This document shows, piece after piece, positions 36,043-48,800 of a stretch of DNA of 64,000 bases (its first letter is position 1; every line of letters begins with the position of its first letter). Source of the stretch: Podospora bellae-mahoneyi (Eukaryota > Ascomycota > Sordariomycetes > Sordariales > Podosporaceae); contig NW_026946359.1 of NCBI RefSeq assembly GCF_035222275.1, positions 558,001 through 622,000 of the forward strand, read 5' to 3'. Position numbers and translations under genes: made by a program. The notes below the pieces were generated by a model that made no database searches, had not been told where the DNA came from, and saw only the letters and a program-made list of their open reading frames with translations.

Positions 36043-37920
36043 CTACTCCTTCCCCTTCTTCTCCCCAAAACCCTCTACTTCCTGCCCGCCACCAGGTGCC
36101 GCCCCGTGCAGCACTTGATCATCATGAACCACGTACAGGCCCATCACCTTCGGCCCCGGATAACTCCTCCTCGCGTGGACGACCCACCAAGCCATTGTGA
36201 TAACCACCACCCCAGCAAGGATAACAGAGTTGTAGTTCATAATCTCGGCGTTGGTGGGGAGGGCGTAGGGGAAGCAGTAGAAGGTGTCGAACAGAGTGAT
36301 GAACAGCACGGCTAGGATGTTGATGACGAAGCCGGAATTGCCGAGGTGGAAGGGGCCCTTGGGGAAGTGTTTCCGACCCGTCAAGACGTTGGCTGCAAAA
36401 GGGATGGCGTAGGAGACGGTGGTGAGGATTATGAAGGAGCCGGCTAGGTTCAGGAAGGCCACTTCCGAGCCGAGGGGGATGGCGCCTATGCCTGTGGCTA
36501 TTATAGCTGTGGGGTGTTACCTAGTGGACGGTGGAAAAAAGGGATGTGATAGAGAGAACTTGCCAACAAACAACGTCGCCGACACCGGGCAGCTGAGCCT
36601 TTCGTTGACCTTGCTGAACAGTGATGACAAGGGCACAGCATTATCCCGAGCCAGAGCCCAGTAGATCCGAGAATTGGTCAAGGTCGTGCCAATGCAGCAA
36701 AGCATCGAGGCACACCAGATGATGAACAGCAACCCGAACGTTGCCCCCAGGTTCTGGTTCCCTTCCCCATCAGCAGTCGCCTGAAGGTAAATATCCACCA
36801 GCGGGTAGGTGTTAATTCCCCCTTGAAGGATCCCAAGGTCGGTAATGGCGTAACAAAGCGCAATCGCAAAGCAAAAGGCATCTGTTTGATCAGTCAGCCT
36901 CCATCACAAAACAAACGTCTCAGGAAAACGCACACAAAAACCCCAACCCAATCTGCAAAGCGATAGCAATGGGCAAATCCCTCCTCGGATGCGGCAGCTC
37001 CTCAGCCATATGCGTAATCGCATCTGGCGTTCCCACCGTAAAAGCCCCATTAAGCACCCCCAGAAAAAACGCCACCCCTCCCTGCCAACCCGTCAGGTTG
37101 TTCTCGTCAAAACTCCCCCAGACGAAATAGTTACTCGCCCGCTGCTTCGGCATGGCGGCCAAGACGATAATCGTGACGATCCCGCCCACAATCACAAAGA
37201 ACATGCCCGCGTTCTGGGTGTACGGCAGGAGCTTGTTGCCAAAGATGACGGTCAAGATGCAAATCCAGAGAACGAGGAGGTAGGCGACGTAGACGTGCCA
37301 GGGCTCGAAGGAGTAGGTGTCGCGGTGGTAGATGACGTACATGCTGACGGTGATGTTGGCCGTGATCTGGACCAGGGCGGCGAGGTCGAACATCCAGCCG
37401 TAAAAGTTGATCCAGCCGGTGAGGAAGCCGAGGAAGCGGCCGTGCTTGGGGCCGCCGGCGATGGTGGCCCAGTGGTAGACGCCTCCTGCTGTTGGGACGG
37501 AGGAGGCGAGCTGAGGGATGTTAGAGTGCTGTCTTGGAGGTTATGGCGGAAGAAAAGAGGGAATACCTCTGCTAGTCCTAGGCCAATGAAAGTGTAGTAG
37601 AAGAGGGCTACGATCAGCCCGAAAATGAGGCCTGGTGGGCCGCCGTTTACTGAGACAATTTTAGTTTATTGCATGTGAGTTGGTGATGATGAGGACATAC
37701 CTATAGAGACCGAGATGGATGACCCCAACGCTACCCAGGCATTGTCAACCGTTACTGCGATCCCTGCCAACCCCAAAAGGCTGTATTGCCTCTTCAACTG
37801 ATCTCTGTACCCGGAATGATTGACAACAACTCCATTCTCCACCGCAGCCACCGTCTCGTCCTCTGATCCGCCATCTAATCCGTTTTTCTTGGGTAGTGGT
37901 TCACTGTTTGGGTCGGCCAT
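36043..37920 (-). CDS. APC-superfamily amino-acid/choline-type permease
   Basis: A plasma-membrane transporter of the fungal amino-acid/polyamine/organocation group, close in type to GABA permease Uga4 and choline transporter Hnm1. Exons are 37920-37701, 37649-37567, 37510-36934, 36881-36564 and 36506-36043; the product is 553 aa. After a polar N-terminus of ~45 residues it has about 12 hydrophobic segments. Family landmarks are YSLLGLAGIAVTV in helix 1, SSVPTAGGVYHW, NGAFTVGTPDAITHMAEELPHPRRDLP, GGINTYPLVDIY, TNSRIYWALARDNAVP, and FLNLAGSFIILTTVSYAIP. The fourth intron uses a GC donor (G then GCAAGT) with a normal AG acceptor; the phases and the joined FVAIIATGIGAIPLG sequence support it. 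Substrate cannot be told from sequence. Confidence 0.88.
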
Positions 37921-39385
37921 GGTGTAAAACTGAGATATCGTCTTCAAGTATGTACCATAAATTAAACCACCAAACGGGAAACTTTTGAATACTTATCAAT
38001 ACTTTGCAAACACCCGCAGCCCACAATGCCAAAAAGTGATGAAATCACAAAATCACAAACGAAAACCTATCCCTCCATGGTAGAGAGATAGTGGCCAAAT
38101 CACAAGCACCCTAACTCTCTACCCTCGATCTATTGGTTGAACCAAAAGCCATATGGCAGGCAGATAGATAACAAGCGCCCAAAAATAGGCGTTGATAAGA
38201 AATGTTGGAGGATCTAAAATGCCGTAACAGTGATGGTGACATAGGGCTCTCCCTCTAAGATGTGAGTGGTGGTTCGAAAGCGCCTCAGGCAAGCTGTGCT
38301 GCATGTAGCTTGCAGCCAACGGCATGGGTTCGGAGGTAGGCCGGGGATGAGCCTATTGGGTGGTTGCGTTATCGGATGTGGCTCTTTGGTTCTCGTCATT
38401 TATCGGCGGATTGCTCATTGTCCCTGGGGAAAGCCTCATGGGCGTGGGGTAATATGTACCTTGAGGCTGAGAGTTGTCAATGTTGAGGGTCGGTTCGCCC
38501 GAGTATGTTCTGAGATGGGATTGAGTGGGAGATATTGCTTTCATGGTAGAGCCATTCATCGGCTGTATGACAGGTGCAATCACATAAAACAGCCGAGTAA
38601 TTGTGTCTGAAGGAATGTATGATAATGACCCGATTTATGTTGTAACGGTTCGAGTGCGGCATCTGTGTATCAGTGAGGTGGGATGATGCGTCCCTGCAGT
38701 TTGTGTAGCCAATCATCCAGATATGCATCTTCAACCCACAACGCGAGGATCAATTGGTTGTTGAATGTGTACCTGCGATATTGGCTGTGAAGACCCGAAG
38801 AGCAGGAAGTAAAGCTGGACCAGAGCCATTGGTATTAACTGGCTTCCGTACCTAGTATGTTAATGTCATAAAATTATCCGTACTTCTAGAAGGAATATGA
38901 ACCATGAAGTTGTCTGCTTCCCCACATCCCGTTGTGGCAATGGCACAGCTGGGGCAGGGTGCCATTGCATAAACCTTTATCAGACTGGACCTTCCAATCA
39001 CCACTGCTATTGCAAGACTGTATCGAATTTATAAGTCAGCAGTGTTCCTCTCACATCTGGGACACTGTCTCCAGCACTCATTTGCGCCGTTCCGGACAAA
39101 CTACTGCACGTCATAGATAACGGCTGCCAAACGTGGGGTACTAGTTGTTCGACAACGGCGACAAAGCTTGCTGCGAAGAAGGTTTCCGCGGAGACGAGAA
39201 TGGATGAACTTGCAATGGAAATGTCTGTAGAGTTCTTCGGTAGCTCTTCCGCTCTATCCCAGGTATAAGCCTACTAACCATACTAATAAAAAAGCAGATA
39301 ACCTCCCATATCGATACCGACCATTAACCCTGGAAAATGCATGCCCACGCACGACCGCCCACAGCAGAATTGGAAAGCAGAAAAA
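37921..39385. other. Intergenic between permease and NAPRTase genes
   Basis: Permease promoter at the left, NAPRTase 3' region at the right; short unsupported frames only. Confidence 0.35.
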
Positions 39386-40892
39386 TCAATGCTTGGTGCT
39401 GTCGTCCTCGCGGCCCCATCTCGCCGACTCATCGCCCTCTTGCCATTCTTTTTCGACATAGCCAAGTTGGCGCTTCACCTGCTGGACGGTCTCCTTGTCG
39501 CCAGTATTTTTGCCAACGTTGTCACTAAATGTCCCTGTTAGCCACATTTCATTGGGCCTCCAAGACTGATGATACTGACCTGATCTTGATGGCGGGCCTA
39601 CCTGCCGCTGAGCTCAGCTTGATGACAATGTTGAGAGGCGTCGACTTCTTTCCGGTCGTTGTGTGAACAAAATCGTTGGTCAGGAATGTCCCAACACCAA
39701 ATGTGGGCTGGAAACCCGCTTCCTCTGATACTTGCTTGTACTCCAAGCACCGGTCAATGTTGAGAGAATCGGAAAAGACAATGACCTTCTTGTCATGAAT
39801 TCCCTGCTCATCATAAAACTTGCGCATAACCTTGACGAAAGTCTTGGGGTCTCCTGAGTCCTGTCGGACACCAGTGAAAACATCGGCGTATGTCTTTTCG
39901 GTCTTGGCCGGCTTGGTGGCCGAGGTCACCGCCGAGATGAAGGAATCAGCAACACTGGGCTTGCGGTCCGTGTGATGAGGAGCCGGCTCTCCCAGATGTC
40001 TGACGGGTTTGCCGAAAGCCTTAAGGAACTCGGGGGTACCAAAGGTGTCGGTCAAAGCAATGCCGAGAACACCCTCACCGAAGCATTCAACCCAGCGGTA
40101 GAGAGCCTCCTCGGTAGAAAGTGTGTAATCACCGACGATGGCAGCAGTACCCATGAACCATTCGTGAGCGACGGTGCCCACCGGGGGGATGCCAAAGCGC
40201 ATGGCAAGGTGAACGTTGCTGGTCCCTGACAGCTTTCCAGACCAGCCCTTCTTTCCCGCTTCCTTGCTGGCCTTGGTCAGGCCTCTGAAAACCAAAGCCT
40301 GGGTGTGATAGTCTCTCCGTCGACGGGTGCCGAATTCTGAAAACACACAACCGGCCTCGAGCAGGCGCATACCCTTCTCAAAAGCCTGCTCCTCTTGCCC
40401 ATCATACGTCCAATCGGTATCCATAAACTTGAAATAGGCTTCAGAGGTCAATGCCAACAGAGGGATTTCGTACAGAATTGTTTCCAGCCAGGTACCGCTG
40501 ATCTTGATGTCCAAGTCTCCAATGTCGTCCTCGGAACCAGTGTCCTCGCTACCTGGCGAGAAGGTGGTTGTTACTTGCTCCCTCGGCCGGAGGCGGAATT
40601 CGGAGAGAAACTCAAGATATTCAGGGGTGAAATATGGGCAGTGCTGCTTGAGGTACTGGAGCTCCTCAGCTGACAAGGAAATATTGCCAAGCTTCCTGAT
40701 CTGCTCCTCGAGCCAGTTGAAAGCCTTTCGTGAGAGCTTCTTCTCGGGGGTCCGGTTGGTGAAAGCATAGGTGACTGGTACATCTTTGTAATGCTTGAGG
40801 ACGGCGCATTGCATCGTCAGCTTGTACAAATCTGTATCCAGAAAAGAGATGACACCCTCTGGGTAAGGTGAACCGCTGTTGAAGTTAATCAT
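39386..40892 (-). CDS. npt1: Nicotinate phosphoribosyltransferase
   Basis: Joins nicotinate to PRPP, giving nicotinate mononucleotide, the first committed step of the NAD salvage (Preiss-Handler) route. Exons are 40892-39580 and 39524-39386 with a 55-nt phase-2 intron; the product is 483 aa. Landmarks: [13 protein letters not shown] near the N-terminus, [24 protein letters not shown] with the catalytic-loop region, [25 protein letters not shown] (contains the conserved GT-S-N and AHEW), the VRQDSGDP phosphoribosyl-binding loop, VIVFSDSLN, and [10 protein letters not shown]. Exon 2 adds a 46-residue tail with [12 protein letters not shown]. In this window it and the NAD kinase both serve NAD(P) supply, but nearly 40 kb apart, so this is probably chance. 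Confidence 0.95.
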
Positions 40893-41624
40893 AGTGTATG
40901 ATGACTTTTGTTGCTACAGGAAAGACTGAGATAGGTTGGGTTCTGGTGGAAAATTGTGTGCTTCAAAAACAAGCTTCCTAGGTAAGAAGGTAGGTAGGTC
41001 CACAGGCAGGTGACCGTTCAAGAGAGACTGAAATATGCGGCGCCTCTTGGCTTTTGAAACGTGTGGGTTCTAGGAGGCGTTGGTGGCTTGGTGAAATTGA
41101 CAATGATTTCAGAAGGACAGAAGAGAAAAGTAAGAGAACTAGCAATCTCTAGGTTGTTTGGCTGCCTCTCAACCTCCGTTTCTCTCCAACCTCTCGACAG
41201 AATGCCTCGGTGTGTGGACGATGACACAACCCCTCCAAACGGGAGCGATTGCAGCGTGGGGTTGGTGGGCACGGCATGTTTTCCAAACAATTTACTGGCA
41301 CGAGTGTCACCTTTGTGATCCATGTTTTCTGTAGCATGGTCGGTGGTGTTGAAAGGCCCACTTGGAGTGCACGAACCACAGCTTAATTGACTGACCGACT
41401 TCACCGACTGGGAGCTTGGCTAACGGATTGAAGCGGCAGAAAAAAAAAAAGTTCACAAGCAGCTTCACTGGTCACGACAGAGGAAAGCGCCCCGCCAAAT
41501 AGCAGTAACCCAAAGAAGAGCAGAATTGTCAACCAACTCAACCAGCTGCGCGCGCCGAGATACACCCCTTTTTTTCTTACCTTTTCCCTCGCCGACGCCC
41601 GAGGCCGACGACCAAGTCGGAAAA
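40893..41624. other. Divergent promoter, npt1 / utp4
   Basis: About 730 nt between divergent starts. It contains a run CCTAGGTA (40977) followed by GGTAGGTAGG, and an A-rich run before utp4. No gene. Confidence 0.35.
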
Positions 41625-44318
41625 ATGGATATCCACCGGTGCCGTTTTGTGCAATATCCTCCCCAAGCCATCAATTCCGTCGCCTTTACACATTCCTCGC
41701 TTCCCTCGACCAGCGCCGGCAAGAAATATCTACAGAAACATGTCCAGGTCCGGTTGGCCATAGGAAGGACAAATGGCGACATTGAGATCTGGAACCCCGC
41801 TAATGGCGTGTGGCATCAAGAACTCGTGATTCCTGGGGGTGAAGACCGCAGCGTCGATGGCTTAGTCTGGGTTACGGATCCTGATGAGGAGATGACTGAT
41901 GGCAAAATCATCTACGGCAAATCGAGATTGTTCAGCATTGGGTACAGCAACGAGATCACCGAATGGGATCTGGAAAAAGCCAGAGCCAAGGTACACGCGA
42001 GCGGGCAGCACGGCGACCTCTGGTGTCTGGGTGTCCAACCACTCCCCAACAAGGCGACTGTCAACACCAGCCGGAAGCTTGTCGCAGGCACCGCGGATGG
42101 CAACCTGGTTCTCTACTCGATCGAGGACGGCGATCTCAAGTTCGAGAAGAGCTTGATCAGAACACCTTCCAAGAAGGTCAAGTTTGTCAGCATCACCTTC
42201 CAAAACCGAAACGTCGTCGTCGTCGGCTGCTCCAACAGCACAATATGCGCATATGATATCCGGAACGGGGAGCTGGTGAGACAGATGTCCCTGGGCGCAG
42301 ATCTTTCGGGAGGTCCTAAGAGTATCATTGTCTGGGCTGTGAAGTGCCTTCCCAATGGCGACATCGTCTCAGGCGACTCGACCGGCCAGGTGCGCATCTA
42401 CGATGGCAAGACCTATACTCAGGCGCAAAGAATCCAGAGTCACAGCCAGGATGTCCTGAGCTTGGCTGTTGCCTCTGATGGATCCAAGATCTTCTCTGGC
42501 GGCATGGACAGAAAGACCTCGGTGTTCATCCAGGTTCCTGGGCAAAACCGCCGGTGGAGCAAAAAGTATCACAGGAGATATCACACGCATGATGTCAAGG
42601 CGATGGCTTCTTTCGAGGGCAAGGGCATGAGCGTGCTGGTATCTGGCGGTATGTTTTGATCGGATAACCGTTGCCCCGAATTGCAAACTGACAAGATCAT
42701 GATAACAGGTCCCGACGGCAACCCCGTGGTGATGCCCTTGCGCATGGCCGGAAACGAGAACCATAGAACATTGCCCAATCTTCCACAAGCATCTGCCGTG
42801 GAGAGTGCTCCTAAGGCGCGCTTCATGCTCAGCTGGTGGGGGAACGAAGTCCGACTCTGGCACCTGCCCAGCCCAGCCCAGCAAATCCTCCGCGACGCGT
42901 CCGCCACACAAAACTTCACCTCGCAGAGCCTGCGCAAGAACCGCAAGCTGCTCGCAAAGATCTTGGTCAGGGGCGAATCTCATATTTCGTCCGCCACCAT
43001 CAGCGAAGATGGTAAGCTCCTCGCTGCCGCCACCTCTACAGACATCAAAGTCTTCCAGCTCAATTACGCCACTGGCCAGCCACTCGAGATCAAGAAGATC
43101 GATCTTGATACTTCTGGCCAAGGCGCGTCCAAGGTCCAGATTGCGCCCAACAAGCAATGGATCTCGTGGGTTGAGGATGGAAGCAAGGTCATGATCGCCA
43201 AGGTTCAACCTACCGAAGACGGCAGCTACACCATCTCGTCTCCTTCAAAACTCGCCCGTCTTAGACGTCAGATCTCCAAAAACCTCCTTCTTGGTGGGCT
43301 CGGCAACTACAACAGGAACATCACCCAACTCACCTTTTCCCCAAACAGCAAAATGCTCGCCGCTGCTGACTTGGCCGGGTACATGGACACCTGGGTATTA
43401 CGCGTCCCCGGGGACGCCCCTTTGACCAACGGCACGACGACGGCCCACCACTCTGATGACGAGGCCTCATCCGATGACTCTTCGTCAGACGAGTCCTCTT
43501 CTGAGTCCTCGGCGGACCCCAACGCGGAACGCTGGACCCGCAGCCCCAACGCCCGTCTCCTTCCCAAGCTCTCCTCTGTCCCTGTGGTGTTGTCGTTTTC
43601 TCCGAGGGATGATTACTCCCTCTTGGTGGTGACCATCCAGAAGCAGGTCCTTGTGTTCAGCGCCCTCCAGGGGGTGCTGTCCGAGTGGTCGAGGAGGAAC
43701 ACGTACCCCAAGCTCCCCGAGCGGTTCAGGATTACGAGGGACGTCATGAAGGGCGTTGTCTGGCAAGGGGAGAGGATCTGGCTTTGGGGTGTGAGCAGCT
43801 TGTTCATGCTGGACTTGTCTAGAGATTTGGAGTTTGCCGAGGGTGCGACTGTTGTCAAGGGGAAGAAGGACAGGTCCAAGAAGAGGAAGAGGGTTGACGG
43901 GAGCGGTGCGGGGGGGAAGATGGAAGGGAGGGAGGTGATTGGGCCGCAGGTGGTGAAGAAGATGGTGCAGGGGGAGGATGGGGAGACAAGGTGGGAGGAG
44001 ATGGAGCTGGATGGGGAGGATGACTGGGCGAGTACAGCTGGGGGGAGTGAGTTTGAGGATGATGAGGAGGAAGGGGGTGAGCTGATGAAGTTGAGACAGG
44101 GGGAGGAGGAACATGAGGAGGAGGTGGGGGCTAATGGGACTGTGGCGGTTGTGGAAAAGGACAAGAAGGCGAGGTGGTGGTTTACGTATCAGTTTAGGCC
44201 GATATTGGGGGTTGTCGGGCTTGGGGAGGAGGAGAGTGAGATTGCTGTTGTGGAGAGGCCGGTGGAGGCGGATGGGGGTAAGGAGAGGTATTTTGGGGAG
44301 GGGGAGTGGGAGAGGTGA
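41625..44318 (+). CDS. utp4: U3 snoRNP / SSU-processome protein Utp4 (cirhin family)
   Basis: Component of the t-UTP complex of the nucleolar small-subunit processome, needed for 18S rRNA processing and rDNA transcription. Exons are 41625-42648 and 42709-44318, with a 60-nt phase-1 intron; the product is 877 aa. It opens MDIHRCRFVQY and carries WD-repeat blades through most of its length, e.g. RLAIGRTNGDIEIWN, LFSIGYSNEITEWDL, KLVAGTADGNLVLY, IVSGDSTGQVRIYD, KIFSGGMDRKTSVF, KLLAAATSTDIKVFQ and KMLAAADLAGYMDTWVL, as in the double-propeller Utp4. A Ser/Asp-rich acidic insert lies around residues 585-605, and a very acidic Glu-rich segment near the end. Longer than yeast Utp4 (776 aa) because of these inserts. 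The frame extends upstream of 41625 only from TTG. The 3' ~500 nt are strongly G-rich. Confidence 0.92.
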
Positions 44319-47300
44319 ATGTGAGGAGGCTTACGACGACGTTGAGGGGGTAGTCTTGGACATGAGCCGGGTGGATTGTCCAGATCTGGTGAAGGCATTG
44401 CGATAGGTTGCCTTTACGGTCAGAGGACAGTGTGTGGGATTGCACAAGAGATGTAGATGGTTTCTGTAAATAAATGGCTTTCCAAGTTTCTATGGGAGTT
44501 TTAGGTAATGGAATAATCGAGCTGGTTAGATGGTATCTGTTTGGTGTGCGTGATGTAGAAGATGGCGTGTTGGTATGCTTTGATGCAGGTATTTCATTCA
44601 ATCTTGATGATACTGCCAGTCAGTCACATCTTCAAGTTCTGTTGATTTGCCTGTCTGACCTCAAGCAAGCACACAAATCAACTACCTATCTACCTTATCC
44701 CTGGGGGGGGACCGGCGGGGGAGGGCAGGACAGACATTAGTGGTATCTCCCTCCTCCACCACTTCCATCCTCTGAACTACTCTAATACCTCCGAAACCTC
44801 ACATTTCCCACCCCCACACTGCCTAGGTACCTTGTAGCCGTCGGGGAGCCGGACGATCAACATCCCCCTCGGCCTTTTTCCTTTCCTACTAGTCGTAGAT
44901 GGAGAGAGATAGGTAGGTATCACAGCATCTCTCGGTTCGAACTTGAGCAACCTAGGGAAAAGTATACCCGCTTCATCAAGTGGACTAGGTAGGTCTAGAA
45001 CAACCAGAGCAAGGTAGGGAGGGAGCGGTGGTGTCAAAGGACAAAAGCAGTAGTATCACCGTGTACAGCAGGTTGGTTGTCTGCTGATAATGGGGCATCA
45101 TCATTCAATCATCCTCCACGTATTACGACAACGGTCGAGGTGGTGTCACTGGTTTGTATGTCTACGTTGTGTAGGTATTTGCCGGCTTGTCCGAGACATT
45201 TTTATTCAGTACAGTAGACGTCATCTCGGCCGGGTGAACAAGCTACTTGACCTGAATTCGCCGTCTCCAGGGTCCGTAGGTTTGATCTCCATCCTGAGAG
45301 TATCCCTCAAGCAGGTGAATAGACCATCTTTCATAAACCTATCCATACTCCCTGACCGGGTCAGGCCGGAGCGGGGAGGCTCACATCCGAACAAGCAAGC
45401 AGCAGGACCGGGTATGTAAGATGTTCCTTTTCCGGTCTTAGTACCACGAGGAGGGGGGAGGAGGCTCTTGAGCCAAACGAGTTTGGTTGGTTGGTTGGCT
45501 GGCTGGGTCGGGTGGGTTGGGAAGAAATTTCAGAGACGCGCGTCCTGTCCTGGCCATTGCTTGTTCACTGACGGTGGGTTTGCTTGATGGCTTCTTGATC
45601 CAGTTTGGGGTTGCGGCCTGGTGGGGAATGTTGGAGCCAAGAAGAGGTTAGGAGCGAGTTTGGTTGTTGGTGGAGAGTTGCGTACAAGAGCGGTGTTGAG
45701 TTCTCAAGTCTTGATCTGGTGTGTTACTGAGAAGCCAGGTAGAGCTTCGGGCGGTGTCTTTGATCATGTTGGTGCTGCTTTGGGGTTCGGGTCCTTCTGA
45801 AGCCCTCGACAGCAAGTGGTGGCCGAAAGGAGCATCTGGATGACCGAGCTCGACATGAATGATCAACCTTCCACGTATGAACCTTGATATGACCGAGATT
45901 GAGATGGGGAGACGTGGTATAGCGGCCCGAACGGGAGCACGGGATGTTAAAGGAGACGGACGAGCCGTTCATACCGAAACTGGACCGACAGCTCTACGCT
46001 CACCATTATGAGATGACACCGGGCAATCTGCATGCCAGTCATATCAACCCCAAAGCCAGGAGACGACCGCTCCCATGTCCCCCACGAACAATATAATCAT
46101 CCTGATACCTTCCTGTGCTATTCGGGGAAGTTTGGGATATGATCCCTGCCCCAAATCATGTGTCAGGTTGCAAGAGGTCGTCCACGTAAGACACACGGTT
46201 ACAAGCGTGCTCCTAAAGGGGAGCGGTCGAGTCTGCCGGGTGCGTGGGCCATCGAACGGCTTCTTATAAAGTGACAAAGTGCCAAGACCGAGACTAATCA
46301 ATCTGGATTCTGCAACGCCTACCCATCGTCTGCCCGAATTTTCGAGAGCAGAGGGGGTTATCAAGACATCGAAAACAAGAGAAAGATAACAGGAGATGGC
46401 TGACACAAACAGGTTGTTGTGGCCCTAGACGACGTCGGCAACGAATGAGCGACGTGCAGTGGTCTGGAAGGCGTAGAAGGCTGGCAGGCTGGCAGACCAG
46501 AAGGCTGACGAGATGGTTGATTCATCATGTTGTCTGGCTGTCTGGGGAGTAAACGGCGTGGCGGCCATCTGCAAAAGTCAGATGAAGAGGGTCAAGGCGC
46601 CGCGTAATCGCTGCCCTGAACGCCACTGCAGACACACCCCTCCCTAGCCACAGTGTTCCCGGCTGGCTGGGCCTTCTTTCTTACACTGTGTTGACGACTT
46701 GGTTCCAAGTGAGCGCTGACCAGTGTGATCCTCTCATGCTCTGCTGCCCCAAGTTATGTTGGAGATCAACGTATTCGTGTAGGCCTCATTGCGACCTGTG
46801 GAGCGCAAGAACGGTTGATCCAGGCTGCTAATGTTTTTCGTTTCTCGCCGTCTCCTGACTGATTGATGACCGGACTGGTTCGGGGGCACTGGAAGTCGTC
46901 AGTGCTGGTCCATGCTTGAGTAACCTCGAGGAGGTCATTCGATGGCTTTTTTCATCCCGTTTGGGGAAGGAAGTTTTGGTGAGTGGCAACAAGGCGTCAG
47001 CTCATGTTGAATCGCCCTGTCAGCAGTCGCGAGTCGAGAACAGATGAACTATAGCGTCGAGGAGGTGGAAAAGATCAAATGTTGGATATCACATTGTACA
47101 CTCATGATCCTGGTTGGCACAGTGTGCCGGGGAGCGGCTCTTGTTAGGTAGTGGAGGCAGCAAGGCCAAACGGTTGCTAAAAGTGTTGACGCCTTTTTGC
47201 CTGTTGCTTCAACCGCCCAACAGTAAATGGTAAGTGAGGATATCACAGAGTGCTTGGCGGTATTAATAGTACGGGACCGATTCGGTTGTGTAATGTTGGA

Positions 47301-48056
47301 CACCTGCACACACACAATGGACAATGGCATTCGGATTCGAGATGACCATTCTGGAATCTACAGCTGCTTGATGAGAAGGAAGAAAGAGTTGGAAGGACCG
47401 TGATTGGTTGGGTTAGATCTCCCAGCCACAATCGGGAAGTGGGTAGAGGCTAATAAGCCACGCCTCGTCATCCTGGATGTGGATCATCTTCAGTGTCTGA
47501 CTGCAACCCAGCGACAAGCGAGGCGATCATCTGTTGTTCAGTTTTCCGGAGGATTTCGAGAGGGAAAGTGTAGATATATAGGAACGGGGACATCGTAACG
47601 AAAAATGACTCCGTTCCGAATGGATGGACCCTGATATTTGGCAGCGTCTTGGTGTTCTCTTGGGTGATGCTCGAGGCGGAGGCCGATGCGTGTGCAAGAC
47701 GTCTTTGGGGGCGGAGGGATCTGGCAACGGACGTTGATTGGCCCGGGCGTGGGTGAGAACGCGCGTCCAGTCCAGTCTGGCACCCAAGACGCCTCTTCTC
47801 CGTGCGTCCCCCTCCTCCCTCACTTGCTGTTTGTTCCCTAGCGCAGATGCCAGATGCATCAACACCCCCTCGGCAGAAGACATTTGACTCTTGAGCATAC
47901 GTACTGCAGTCTTCGTAGTAGTGTAGAAAAGACAATCCTCTGATCTGAAAAGAACCAGACCAGGCGGCCCGAAAGGGGAAACGAAATCGTTTATGTACTG
48001 CCACGCAACACTCGGAGTGTGCGATTAGGAGGGCCATACGTATGCCAGCCATCCAT

Positions 48057-48087
<31 letters not shown>

Positions 48088-48800
48088 CCCACACACACCC
48101 ACTGTCTCCCTCCCCACCCCCCATCTGCACCTCAGCTTTATCCCCCCTTGTCTCCTCCGGGCCACCCTCTGGCTCCCGCAACCCTGTCTTTTGTCTGCCT
48201 GGCCCTCTGCCATCTTCAAATCAATCCGTACCTACCCTACACATCTCCTCGTCACTCCCAGAGCCTGCGAGGCCTGTTCCTCGAACTGCTCAAACCACGA
48301 CACCGCATCCGCTCCTGTTCCGACAAGGAGACGCCTGGTTGTCAAACAGCGAGGTCTAAAGGTCGACTATAGTGGGTGAAGAAAGGAGGACGACATTAAT
48401 ACGTAGCGACAATTCGCAATCCGCAATTAGGCGCCGGGAAGGAAAGACCAACACCACCGGCAATCATCGAATTCTCTACCTCTTCACGACGACAACGTTT
48501 GCTACGACGTACGCCCGAGACGACGAACGGGTAACGGGACAGAGACGCGTGCCGTGTGTACGACTGGTCCACGAAAGCGTGGCGATATTTGGACGACGCT
48601 TCAGCAAACGATTGCGGGCTGCTGACGTTGCTGGGAGCCTGAAAGTGGATAGTAGTCAACACTACCCCCTTGATTGCTGCGCACTCGTTATAATCGTCAT
48701 TCGCACATTGGGCGCTGCTTAGAACCAACTACAGCTATTGCACTGTCAAACGCATCTTTGCACAACGGCTGCGGCACACCTCCGTCGCCGAGACTACATC
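44319..48800. other. Gene-poor stretch of 4.5 kb
   Basis: Contains CCTAGGTAC near 44822 and related GGTAGG runs, a GGTTGG-rich run at 45483-45520, a (CA)13 microsatellite at 48062, and a minus-strand frame of 194 codons at 47468-48052 with no domain. The last ~400 bases look like the png1 leader. Confidence 0.35.
48062..48087 (+). repeat. (CA)13 microsatellite
   Basis: Thirteen consecutive CA units followed by a shorter imperfect run to about 48098. It lies in the gene-poor stretch upstream of png1. Confidence 0.9.

Noticed and set aside
42369-43208. Minus-strand frame of 279 codons opposite utp4
   Set aside because: Antisense shadow of a well-supported WD-repeat gene.
47468-48052. 194-codon minus-strand frame with ATG
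   Set aside because: No domain, biased composition, and roughly one such frame is expected by chance in this length of GC-balanced DNA.
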